DNA of 7,971 nt from an uncultured Megasphaera sp. (GTDB lineage Bacteria > Bacillota > Negativicutes > Veillonellales > Megasphaeraceae): the NCBI GenBank assembly GCA_934202965.1, contig CAKPYN010000037.1, positions 1 through 7,971 of the forward strand. Direction: 5' to 3'. Positions 1 through 5,753 of the stretch are shown here, piece after piece (the stretch's first letter is position 1; every line of letters begins with the position of its first letter). Under the pieces are notes generated by a model that saw nothing but the letters and a program-made list of their open reading frames with translations, was not told where the DNA came from and made no database searches. Made by a program: the position numbers and the translations under genes.

Positions 1-66
1 TTGCTTACGTAAATTCGCCATACCCGCCTTCATCCCCCACCTAAGAGGTGGAGGACTTCTGGCGGA
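1..66. mobile_element. Probable terminal hairpin of an IS200/IS605-type element (partial)
   Basis: The sequence folds as a nested imperfect palindrome. An outer stem pairs CCGCC at 24-28 with GGCGG at 61-65. An inner stem pairs positions 33-42 with 46-55 (TCCCCCACCT with AGGTGGAGGA) around a 3-base loop. The inner stem has one C/A mismatch read on the plus strand, which becomes a U-G wobble on the minus strand. Subterminal imperfect hairpins of this kind, and this particular CATCCCCCACCT style, are typical of IS200/IS605 and TnpB-carrying element ends, which lack terminal inverted repeats and make no target duplication. The element's genes would lie off the window to the left. Which end this is remains undecided. 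The host bases next to the junction read TTTTAAC on the minus strand, like the T/A-rich target found 5' of a left end, which mildly favours a left end facing left. No transposase is visible, so the assignment rests on structure and recall. Confidence 0.55.
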
Positions 67-420
67 TTAGGTTAAAATCGTATTGCCAATCGCCTTCAAA
101 TCTGTGCCATTTTGCTTGTTAAAATTATCCAAAAACGGCTTATGCTGATAACTTACCAAATCAACATCGCCATCGGCCAAAGCCTTATCCGGTGTAACAT
201 AATCAGAAAATTCTACGACTTTAATTTTTATGCCTTGTTTTTCTGCTTCCTTGGCAACCGCTTCTACGACTTCAGCATGCGGACCTGCTGTTGCGCCGAT
301 TTTAATTTCTTTATCCGGCTTAGCAGCAGACTGACTGCTTTCCTGGCTACCGCATCCGGCTAGACTCAATACAAGCAAACTCACTGCTGCCAATGGCAAT
401 ACATATTTTTTGAAATTCAT
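67..420 (-). pseudogene. metQ: Truncated MetQ-like methionine-binding lipoprotein (3' part lost at insertion junction)
   Basis: This is the N-terminal part of an NlpA/MetQ-family substrate-binding lipoprotein, the surface component of the MetNIQ methionine ABC importer. The chosen start at 420 has a GAGGGGG ribosome binding site 8 bases upstream; the in-frame ATG at 468 lies inside the riboswitch terminator. The product is 117 residues: a lysine-containing N terminus, a hydrophobic segment, and a lipobox LAGC with the acylated Cys at residue 23. It then has the family block beginning IKIGATAGPHAEV and the segment VEFSDYVTPDKALADGDVD. The intact paralogue at 1443-2276 is 277 residues and continues with PMGIYSHKI at the homologous point. 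Here the frame hits TAA immediately after NTILT, exactly where the hairpin-bearing foreign sequence begins. Most of both binding lobes is missing, so function is unlikely. The 3' remainder, and any metNI genes, may lie beyond the insertion off the window. Confidence 0.85.
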
Positions 421-457
421 ACCATATTCCCCCTCGAACAAACTATTCATTACATAC

Positions 458-487
458 AAAAACGCCATCTGCCGTAAGCAGATGGCG
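458..487 (-). terminator. Riboswitch-controlled intrinsic terminator before metQ copy 1
   Basis: A perfect 10-bp stem (CGCCATCTGC with GCAGATGGCG, 463-472 and 478-487) closes a 5-base loop. On the minus strand it is followed by a UUUUU run (458-462). It lies between the SAM-I aptamer and the metQ start codon, the position of an expression-platform terminator. The seven bases GCAGATG of its 3' arm also occur in the 3' strand of the aptamer's closing stem (plus 518-524), so the same 5' arm could be captured to form an antiterminator. Confidence 0.9.
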
Positions 488-507
488 CAATATGGAGCAA
501 TTTACGT

Positions 508-616
508 ATCCATAACTCATCTGCCAGGTATCCCTGTTGGAATTGGCACCTTTCTGTTTTCAGAAGGTTGCCGCAGCTTCATAGGGCCAGTCCCTCAGCT
601 GCTCTTGATGATGGAT
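508..616 (-). ncRNA. SAM-I riboswitch (S-box leader) of metQ copy 1
   Basis: Read on the minus strand, the region has the S-box core: AAGAGCAGCTGAGGGACTGG, then CCCTATGAAGCTGCGGCAACC, then a short hairpin and AGGTGCCAATTCC. The closing stem pairs ATCCAT/ATC (616 side) with GAT and ATGGAT (508 side). SAM-I riboswitches bind S-adenosylmethionine and, when SAM is plentiful, free the downstream terminator and stop transcription. Both the promoter upstream and the terminator downstream are present, so the control unit is complete even though its gene is broken. Confidence 0.95.
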
Positions 617-642
617 AAAAGCAATTCACTTTTATGACAAGT

Positions 643-671
643 ATCATACACGCCGTAATTACTCTTGTCAA
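643..671 (-). promoter_or_regulatory. Sigma-70-type promoter of metQ copy 1
   Basis: On the minus strand there is a perfect TTGACA at 671-666, a 17-base spacer, and TATGAT at 648-643. This places the transcript start near 636, about 20 bases before the SAM-I aptamer. The -35 box begins 6 bases after the stop codon of the gene upstream. No terminator is seen between the two, so some read-through into the riboswitch is possible. Confidence 0.85.
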
Positions 672-676
672 GATAT

Positions 677-1096
677 TTATTTTTTTAATTTATTTTCTTC
701 GATATATCGAATGACCATTTCTGCCGTCACCACCATCAGTTCGGCACACGACACCGGTCCGCCATTGGCCGGGCTTTTTAATACACGACAGCACGAGGAT
801 GTAAACTGATTCATCCATTGTTGATAAAACGCTTTCACAGGCGTATTCATTTCCGGTTTTGTTTTTTCCTGCGGATCTGCACGGCCAACTAACGCACCTA
901 ACACCAAACAGGCCCCATTTAAGGCGCCGCAAATACAGCCGCTGCCGGCAACGCCGCCGCCCATGACAGAAACCATGCGAAATACATCCGGAGACAGCTG
1001 CAAATCCAAGTAATCATTACACACTTTAACGACTGTTTCAGCACAGTTATTCCCCTGCTGTTGGTACTGCTGCGCCAATTTCTTAATATCTTCCAT
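677..1096 (-). CDS. C_GCAxxG_C_C family protein (putative redox-active, cysteine-rich)
   Basis: The product has 139 residues, the usual size for this family. Cysteines fall in the expected clusters: C18 (NNCAE), C26, C54 and C56 followed by C63 (SGCICGALNGAC), C102-C103 (SSCC) and C117 (VSCAEL). A glycine-rich GGGVAGSG stretch precedes the central cluster. The family (C_GCAxxG_C_C) is annotated as putatively redox-active or metal-binding; the exact reaction is not known. There is no signal peptide or membrane segment, so it should be cytoplasmic. The start at 1096 is supported by AGGAGGG with 7-base spacing. It lies between two SAM-riboswitch metQ genes, in the same direction as copy 1, but has its own extended -10 promoter and no S-box. 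Its link to methionine metabolism is therefore only positional. Confidence 0.85.
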   Translation of the reverse strand: MEDIKKLAQQYQQQGNNCAETVVKVCNDYLDLQLSPDVFRMVSVMGGGVAGSGCICGALNGACLVLGALVGRADPQEKTKPEMNTPVKAFYQQWMNQFTSSCCRVLKSPANGGPVSCAELMVVTAEMVIRYIEENKLKK

Positions 1097-1129
1097 ATGC
1101 GTTCCCTCCTAACAATATCTGTTTATTTT

Positions 1130-1138
1130 ATTATATCA
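1130..1138 (-). promoter_or_regulatory. Extended -10 promoter of the C_GCAxxG_C_C gene
   Basis: The minus strand reads TGATATAAT, an extended -10 element (TGn plus a consensus TATAAT at 1135-1130). No good -35 hexamer is seen at the right distance, as is common with extended -10 promoters. The predicted transcript starts about 27 bases before the start codon. Confidence 0.6.
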
Positions 1139-1229
1139 TACTATCTATCTTAGACCGTCTCTTGCCTCACCAATGAAGTATATATAACAAAATTGCATAT
1201 TGTCTACACTATCTATGCGAATTTACTAT

Positions 1230-1258
1230 TTGGTTGACTGTTACTTTTATGTTATACT
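1230..1258 (+). promoter_or_regulatory. Promoter of the metQ copy 2 riboswitch transcript
   Basis: TATACT at 1253-1258 is preceded by TG at 1250-1251, giving an extended -10. TTGGTT at 1230-1235 sits 17 bases upstream as a weak -35. The better-looking TTGACT at 1234-1239 is only 13 bases from the -10, so it is probably not the -35 used. The transcript would start near 1265, just ahead of the SAM-I aptamer. Confidence 0.6.
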
Positions 1259-1283
1259 TTTTCCAAGTCAAAATTACATCATT

Positions 1284-1377
1284 TTTATCCAGAGTGGTGG
1301 AGGGACTGGCCCTATGAAACCCGGCAACCGATGACAATACGGTGCTAATTCCTGCGGAATCTATTCCGAGAGATAAA
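1284..1377 (+). ncRNA. SAM-I riboswitch (S-box leader) of metQ copy 2
   Basis: The aptamer core is clear: CCAGAGTGGTGGAGGGACTGG, then CCCTATGAAACCCGGCAACC, then GGTGCTAATTCCTGCGG and a closing GAGAGATAAAG. The basal stem pairs TTTATC (1284-1289) with GATAAA (1372-1377). CCGAGA at 1366-1371 can instead pair with TCTCGG at 1397-1402, extended by AAAGA with TCTTT, giving an antiterminator that competes with the adjacent terminator. High SAM should therefore switch metQ off. This matches the role of MetQ in methionine uptake. Confidence 0.97.
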
Positions 1378-1389
1378 GATACGATATGT

Positions 1390-1427
1390 CCTCTTTTCTC
1401 GGATGAAAAGAGGTCTTTTTATTTTTA
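1390..1427 (+). terminator. Riboswitch-controlled intrinsic terminator before metQ copy 2
   Basis: A 9-bp stem pairs CCTCTTTTC (1390-1398) with GAAAAGAGG (1405-1413) around a 6-base loop and is followed by TCTTTTTATTTTT. It ends right before the metQ ribosome binding site AGGAGG (1427-1432). It is the expression platform of the SAM-I aptamer immediately upstream. Confidence 0.93.
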
Positions 1428-1442
1428 GGAGGCATGATACGT

Positions 1443-2276
1443 ATGAATCATTTAAAAAAATTAAGTGTATTAGCAGCATCTGCATTACTGGCAGTTGCCG
1501 TTTTAGCTGCTGGCTGTGGCAGCAACACCCCGACGGGCGGCAAAGAAGTATCCAAGAATACGACTATTACTGTCGGCGCCACGCCGGTTCCTCACGGTGA
1601 AATTTTAAATGAAATTAAACCCTTACTTGCACAAGAAGGCATTGATTTAAAAATTGTTGAATTTACGGATTACGTAAAACCCAATTTAGCATTAAGCGAC
1701 AAAGAACTCGATGCCAATTTCTTCCAGCATACACCATACTTAGACAAATTTAATGCCGAACGCGGCACAAAGCTCAAGGCCATTTGCAAAGTGCATGTCG
1801 AACCGATGGGCATTTATTCCCACAAAATCAAAGAGTTAAAAGACGTTCCTGACGGTGCCAAAGTCGCAATTCCTAACGATCCGACCAATGGCGGCCGCGC
1901 CCTTCTCGTACTGCAGAGTGCCGGACTGATTGGCCTTAAAGACGGTGGTTCTATTACTTCGACGATACAGGATGTCGAAAAGAATGACAAACATCTGCAA
2001 TTTGTTGAATTAGACGCCGCTCAAGTTCCCCGTTCTGTCGATGATGTAGATATTGCCCTCATCAACACGAACTTTGGCATGGAAGCCGGATTCAATCCGT
2101 TAAAAGATGCGCTCTTCTTGGAAGCGAAAGATTCGCCATACGCCAATGTATTGGTTATTCGTGAAGGCGATGAAAACCGACCAGAAATTCAAAAATTAGT
2201 CAAAGCATTGCAGTCGCCGGAAGTAAAAAAATTTATCGAAGATAAATATGCCGGTGCTATTCTGCCAAGCTTCTAA
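1443..2276 (+). CDS. metQ: MetQ, methionine-binding lipoprotein of the MetNIQ ABC importer
   Basis: The product is an NlpA/MetQ-family substrate-binding protein that would sit lipid-anchored outside the cytoplasmic membrane and deliver methionine to the MetI permease and MetN ATPase, neither of which is encoded here. I chose the ATG at 1443 (277 residues) over the in-frame ATG at 1434. The AGGAGG at 1427-1432 ends one base before 1434 but 10 bases before 1443. From 1443 the N terminus is MNHLKK, a hydrophobic stretch, and a lipobox LAAGC with Cys25. Family signatures follow: VGATPVPHGEIL, VEFTDYVKPNLAL, FFQHTPYLDKF, PMGIYSHKI and IPNDPTNGGRAL in the ligand-binding cleft region. Length is normal. 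The SAM-I riboswitch upstream strongly supports methionine as the ligand. It is the intact paralogue of the truncated copy at 67-420, and a terminator follows at 2291-2331. Confidence 0.93.
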   Translation: MNHLKKLSVLAASALLAVAVLAAGCGSNTPTGGKEVSKNTTITVGATPVPHGEILNEIKPLLAQEGIDLKIVEFTDYVKPNLALSDKELDANFFQHTPYLDKFNAERGTKLKAICKVHVEPMGIYSHKIKELKDVPDGAKVAIPNDPTNGGRALLVLQSAGLIGLKDGGSITSTIQDVEKNDKHLQFVELDAAQVPRSVDDVDIALINTNFGMEAGFNPLKDALFLEAKDSPYANVLVIREGDENRPEIQKLVKALQSPEVKKFIEDKYAGAILPSF

Positions 2277-2290
2277 TTTTTAATCTAAAG

Positions 2291-2331
2291 CCCAGTGAAA
2301 AGAGATAGTATGTATCTTTTCACTGGGTTTT
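2291..2331 (+). terminator. Intrinsic terminator after metQ copy 2
   Basis: A perfect 13-bp stem pairs CCCAGTGAAAAGA (2291-2303) with TCTTTTCACTGGG (2315-2327), followed by TTTTC. It separates metQ from metF. Its tail lies only a few bases before the metF extended -10 element, so the two genes are independent transcription units. Confidence 0.9.
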
Positions 2332-2333
2332 CA

Positions 2334-2342
2334 TGATATAAT
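2334..2342 (+). promoter_or_regulatory. Extended -10 promoter of metF
   Basis: TGATATAAT is an extended -10 element with a consensus TATAAT at 2337-2342. Any -35 would fall inside the metQ terminator stem and is not recognisable. Transcription should start near 2349, giving a leader of about 95 bases. That leader has no S-box motif. It holds a 7-bp hairpin (CAGAAAT 2392-2398 with ATTTCTG 2405-2411) without a following U-run. Confidence 0.6.
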
Positions 2343-2443
2343 ACATATATATCGCAGATTTCATAGCTATACCAAAATACTGCATATGTTACAGAAATGG
2401 ACATATTTCTGCATTATTACGATTACAAGGAGAGTTTATATAT

Positions 2444-3301
2444 ATGCATACCAATACGCTATTTGCCAAAAAAACGGTTTTTTCGTTTGAAGTATTTCCC
2501 CCAAAACGCGATATGCCTTTGGATACCATTTACAGTACCCTCGATGAACTCAGCAAATTACATCCTGATTTTATTAGCGTCACCTGCGGTGCCAACGGTC
2601 AAGGCGGCAATCGTACCGTCGAAGTCGCTTCCGCCATCAAACATACTTATGGCTGCGAAACAGCTGCTCATATGCCGTGCATCTATTTGACAGAAGAAGA
2701 AGCCCTGCATACGCTGAAGGAATTAAAACAAGAAGGCATTGATAATATTTTAGCCTTGCGCGGTGATGAAACACCGGGAAAACAACGGGCGCATGTGTTT
2801 GAACATGCCAGTGACCTCATTGCTTTTATCAAAAAAAATGCACCTGAATTTAATGTGATCGGTGCCTGCTATCCCGAAACACATACAGAAGCCAAAACAC
2901 CGGCTGCGGATATTCGCAATCTCAAAACGAAGGTAGATGCCGGTGCCAGCGAATTGATTTCACAGCTTTTCTTTGACAATACGATGTTTTATCGTTTTCT
3001 CGAACGCTGCGAAATCGCCGGTATTAATGTGCCGATTGAAGCCGGTATTATGCCAGTGACTAATAAGAAACAAATTGAACGCATGGTATCCCTTTGTGGA
3101 GCTACATTACCTCCAAAATTCCAAAAAGCCATTGCCAAATATGGCGACAATAACGACGCCATGCTGGATATCGGCATTGCCTATGCTATCGATCAAATTA
3201 CCGACTTATTATCCAACGGCGTAGACGGTATTCATGTCTATACCATGAATAATCCCTATATTGCGAAAAAAATTACGGAAGCCGTTAAACATTTACTATA
3301 A
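2444..3301 (+). CDS. metF: Methylenetetrahydrofolate reductase
   Basis: This cytoplasmic flavoenzyme reduces 5,10-methylene-THF to 5-methyl-THF, the methyl donor for methionine synthesis (and in some anaerobes part of one-carbon pathways). The product has 285 residues, close to the roughly 296 of E. coli MetF, and should form one FAD-binding TIM barrel. Visible family motifs are FSFEVFPPK (residues 13-21, with the catalytic-type Glu16), SVTCGANG (45-52), LALRGD (103-108, with Asp108 matching the flavin/folate-site aspartate), ACYPETHTEA (141-150), LKTKVDAGASELISQLFFD (160-178), GIMPVTN (201-207) and IHVYTMNN near the end. The start at 2444 has AAGGAG at 2427-2432, an 11-base spacing that is slightly long. 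It follows metQ in the same direction but has its own promoter and lacks a SAM riboswitch, so its regulation must differ from the metQ genes. Confidence 0.95.
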   Translation: MHTNTLFAKKTVFSFEVFPPKRDMPLDTIYSTLDELSKLHPDFISVTCGANGQGGNRTVEVASAIKHTYGCETAAHMPCIYLTEEEALHTLKELKQEGIDNILALRGDETPGKQRAHVFEHASDLIAFIKKNAPEFNVIGACYPETHTEAKTPAADIRNLKTKVDAGASELISQLFFDNTMFYRFLERCEIAGINVPIEAGIMPVTNKKQIERMVSLCGATLPPKFQKAIAKYGDNNDAMLDIGIAYAIDQITDLLSNGVDGIHVYTMNNPYIAKKITEAVKHLL

Positions 3302-3324
3302 TCAATTCATCACAAAAAAACACC

Positions 3325-3362
3325 AAAAAACGCAGCGAAAAATAGTTTCACTGCGTTTTTTA
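3325..3362. terminator. Bidirectional terminator between metF and the ornithine decarboxylase gene
   Basis: AAAAAACGCAGCGAAA (3325-3340) faces TTTCACTGCGTTTTTT (3346-3361). The stem has one C/A mismatch on the plus strand that becomes a U-G wobble on the minus strand, so it is more stable for the leftward transcript. Flanking A and T runs give a U-tract in both directions. It serves two convergent genes. Confidence 0.85.
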
Positions 3363-3383
3363 TATACTTGCTCACGTATTTCT

Positions 3384-5543
3384 TTATTCTTTTAATACAT
3401 AACCATATGCACGAATACGTCCATCATTTTCTTTTTCCAAGTATACTCCCTGGATTTCCGATGCAAAGCCCGGAAGTTCATTCAAGCCTTCTTCCAATGC
3501 CTTAAAATACTGGACAGCCGTATGAGACCACCGTTCCCCTGGAACGACGCATAAGACACCTGGTGGATACGGAAGAGCTCCTTCTAATGCGACACGCCCT
3601 TCTATTTCATCGAGCGGCACCAGTTCTCGCTGACCGCGAATAAACGCATACTGCGCATCTTGCGGTTTCATCACATATTCCGGAAAATATTCGCGGCGGA
3701 ACAATTTTTTCTGCAGTTCTTTTACGTTCCGTTCTTTATAAAAATCATGCATTTCCTGGCACAACTGCTGAATGGTATACCCCGCATACCGTGCCGGATG
3801 GGAATTATAAACGCCTAGCAATACTTCCTGCATAGGAACATTATTATCGACAAACCGTTCAAACCGGACGAGCTGCGATGTCAGGAAGCGAAGCTTATTA
3901 CGATTTTCTGCCGGCGTCAGCAGAAATAAGATAGAATTTAAATCGCATTTTTCCGGAATCACACCATTACCACGTAAATACGTAGCTAAAATATTGGCAT
4001 GAATGCCGAAATCTTCATATTCTCCCGTTTCGGCATTAATTCCCGGCGTCGTAAGCAATAATTTGCACGGGTCTACCCGATACTGTTCCGGTCCATATCC
4101 TTCAAAGGCATGCCATTTTGCTCCCGGCTCAAACGTAAAATACGCAATATCGTCCGCCATTACATCCGTATCTCCATCTTGCCAAGGTTTTCCATGCACA
4201 ATAGGTGCAATAAAAGGCTTGATATACTTGCAGCGTTTTAAAATACTCTTTCGTGCATCTATACCCAATTTCACGCAGTCACGCCACATTCTTCGACCTG
4301 CTTCTCCTGCATGAATTTTTGCATTGACCGCAATCGTAGCAAACATGGGATAAAAAGGACTCGTCGACGCATTGGCCATAAACGCGTTATTAAAGGTTTT
4401 ATGATTGCAATACCGAGCCTGTCCATGAATGTGATTGTCCTTTTTATGAATCTGCGAGGCTTGTGAAAATCCTGCCTGTTGTTTGTGAACAGACTGCGTA
4501 ACCATAATGCCCGGATCATCTTCATGTAAATCTAGTAATAAGGGCGAGCAATCCCTCAGCATGGGAATAAATTGTTCATACCCGGCCCAAGCAGAATCAA
4601 ACAAAATATAATCACACAAATGGCCTATTTTATCGACTACATACTTAGCATTATACAAGGTACCATCGTACGTATCCAGCTGAATAACGGCTAACCGAAA
4701 GGGCCGTTTTTCTTTTGCCTTTTTCGGATCTCGTTCGGCAGCTAAGCTTCGTAAATACGTTTCGTCAAAACAATGGGCATCAATACCGCCGATAAATCCA
4801 TAGGGATTACGGGCCGTTTCTAAATAGACCGGCGTCGCACCAGCTTGAATCAACGCGCCAAGAGCTACAGACTTATGATTATTGCGATCGTACAGCACCA
4901 AATCTCCCGGCGTAAGCAAGGCATTCGTAACGACCTTATTCGACGAAGAGGAGCCATTTAACACGAAATATGTCTTATCGGCATGAAATACTTCGGCTGC
5001 AAAATCTTGCGCCTCTAACGCCGGTCCTTCATGAATCAGCAAATCACCCAGGGTAACGTCAGCATTGCAAATATCCGATTGAAAAATATGATGGCCATAA
5101 AAATCATAAAGATATCGTCCAGCCGGATGTTTTTTGAAAAAGAGACCGTCTTGATGGCCTGGGCAATCAAAGGGATTGTTTTTTTCGCTCACATATTCCA
5201 CCAAATCCGCAAAAAAGGGCGGCAAGACAAACTGTTCATAATTACTGGCCAATCGTTCTGCTGTTGCAATACAACGGCTTTTATTGACCATTTCTTCCGT
5301 AATGACGGCGTCTACCTTGTCAACATATTGCGGTGGCAGTTTCTCACCGCCCGGCATAATCACCATAATCGGGATGCCAAAACCGGTCGCATCAATTGTA
5401 TCAATATATGCATAATCTTGATCTGATAATACGGCAACAGCTACATCCGTAAAATCTGTTTGTTCTACCGGTACAATCTCCCGGTCACTGTCTACAAAAT
5501 AATACTGTACATCAAAGCTGTACGCTATCTTTAAATGTTTCAT
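3384..5543 (-). CDS. speC: Ornithine decarboxylase (SpeC/SpeF type, PLP-dependent)
   Basis: This is a fold-type I Orn/Lys/Arg decarboxylase of 719 residues, converting ornithine to putrescine and CO2 in the cytoplasm. It has an N-terminal wing domain (about 1-105), the PLP core, and a C-terminal domain. PLP-site features are the Schiff-base lysine K354 in QSVHKQQAGFSQ, H223 in RNNHKS, and D316 in FDSAW. CPGHQDGLFFKKHPAGR (127-143) and GALPYPPGVLCVVPGE (655-670) are also characteristic. QSVHKQQAGFSQASQIHKKD and ASTSPFYP match the ornithine-type enzymes rather than lysine (STHKLLAAFSQ-like) or arginine ones. From memory it is strikingly close to E. coli SpeC along its whole length, which may mean horizontal transfer or strong conservation. 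The start has AAGGAG with 8-base spacing. It has its own promoter and is monocistronic. Substrate is inferred from motif similarity; some relatives accept lysine as well. Confidence 0.92.
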   Translation of the reverse strand: MKHLKIAYSFDVQYYFVDSDREIVPVEQTDFTDVAVAVLSDQDYAYIDTIDATGFGIPIMVIMPGGEKLPPQYVDKVDAVITEEMVNKSRCIATAERLASNYEQFVLPPFFADLVEYVSEKNNPFDCPGHQDGLFFKKHPAGRYLYDFYGHHIFQSDICNADVTLGDLLIHEGPALEAQDFAAEVFHADKTYFVLNGSSSSNKVVTNALLTPGDLVLYDRNNHKSVALGALIQAGATPVYLETARNPYGFIGGIDAHCFDETYLRSLAAERDPKKAKEKRPFRLAVIQLDTYDGTLYNAKYVVDKIGHLCDYILFDSAWAGYEQFIPMLRDCSPLLLDLHEDDPGIMVTQSVHKQQAGFSQASQIHKKDNHIHGQARYCNHKTFNNAFMANASTSPFYPMFATIAVNAKIHAGEAGRRMWRDCVKLGIDARKSILKRCKYIKPFIAPIVHGKPWQDGDTDVMADDIAYFTFEPGAKWHAFEGYGPEQYRVDPCKLLLTTPGINAETGEYEDFGIHANILATYLRGNGVIPEKCDLNSILFLLTPAENRNKLRFLTSQLVRFERFVDNNVPMQEVLLGVYNSHPARYAGYTIQQLCQEMHDFYKERNVKELQKKLFRREYFPEYVMKPQDAQYAFIRGQRELVPLDEIEGRVALEGALPYPPGVLCVVPGERWSHTAVQYFKALEEGLNELPGFASEIQGVYLEKENDGRIRAYGYVLKE

Positions 5544-5582
5544 GTCTACGTCTCCTTATCCTCTTCCTTTTCATTATAAATT

Positions 5583-5611
5583 TTTATAGCCTTATTGTAA
5601 GCAAATGTGAA
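5583..5611 (-). promoter_or_regulatory. Promoter of the ornithine decarboxylase gene
   Basis: On the minus strand there is TTCACA (5611-5606), a 17-base spacer and TATAAA (5588-5583), each one base from consensus. Transcription would start near 5576, leaving a leader of about 30 bases with no room for a riboswitch. An overlapping alternative (TTACAA, 16 bases, TATAAT ending nearer the gene) cannot be excluded. Confidence 0.7.
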
Positions 5612-5618
5612 CGTTTTA

Positions 5619-5735
5619 TCAAGTACCATATTCGTACATTGCTTTTTCCCGCAGCATGTATCTATAACGCATGGTTTCATCACTTGTAAAGGCGTTTTCT
5701 GCTTTTGCTACGTCTTTCATGACTGTATTGTTCAT
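5619..5735 (-). CDS. 38-codon micro-ORF resembling the tail of an Rpn/PD-(D/E)XK nuclease-family protein
   Basis: On the minus strand an ATG at 5735 is preceded by GGAGGTG (5749-5743) at an ideal 7-base spacing. It opens a 38-residue frame ending at a TGA at 5619-5621. The peptide is charged and alpha-helical in character. It begins MNNTVMKDVAKAENAF and ends with MRYRYMLREKAMYEYGT. The second part resembles the C-terminal region of Rpn-family recombination-promoting nucleases/putative transposases (ReKA.yDY pattern before an alanine/glycine/arginine-rich tail), but no nuclease core is present. The frame is also open upstream back to about 5836, through a perfect hairpin. It could be a decayed remnant, a separately translated small C-terminal form, or cargo of the adjacent repeat. 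It ends before the decarboxylase promoter, so a leader-peptide role in that transcript is unlikely. Confidence 0.45.
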   Translation of the reverse strand: MNNTVMKDVAKAENAFTSDETMRYRYMLREKAMYEYGT

Positions 5736-5753
5736 AGCTAGGCACCTCCATTC

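Noticed and set aside
421..468. Longer N-terminal extension of metQ copy 1 starting at 468
   Set aside because: That ATG lies inside the terminator hairpin and has no ribosome binding site; 420 gives a proper lipoprotein signal and a good ribosome binding site.
1434..1442. metQ copy 2 start at 1434
   Set aside because: The AGGAGG ends only one base before it; the ATG at 1443 has workable spacing and a cleaner signal peptide.
2343..2443. A third SAM riboswitch before metF
   Set aside because: None of the conserved S-box blocks (GAGGGACTGG, GGCAACC) are present, and the only hairpin lacks a U-run.
5576..5735. Micro-ORF as an ornithine-sensing leader peptide like SpeFL of enterobacteria
   Set aside because: The peptide does not resemble SpeFL as I recall it, and a strong decarboxylase promoter lies downstream of its stop codon, so it is probably not in the decarboxylase transcript.
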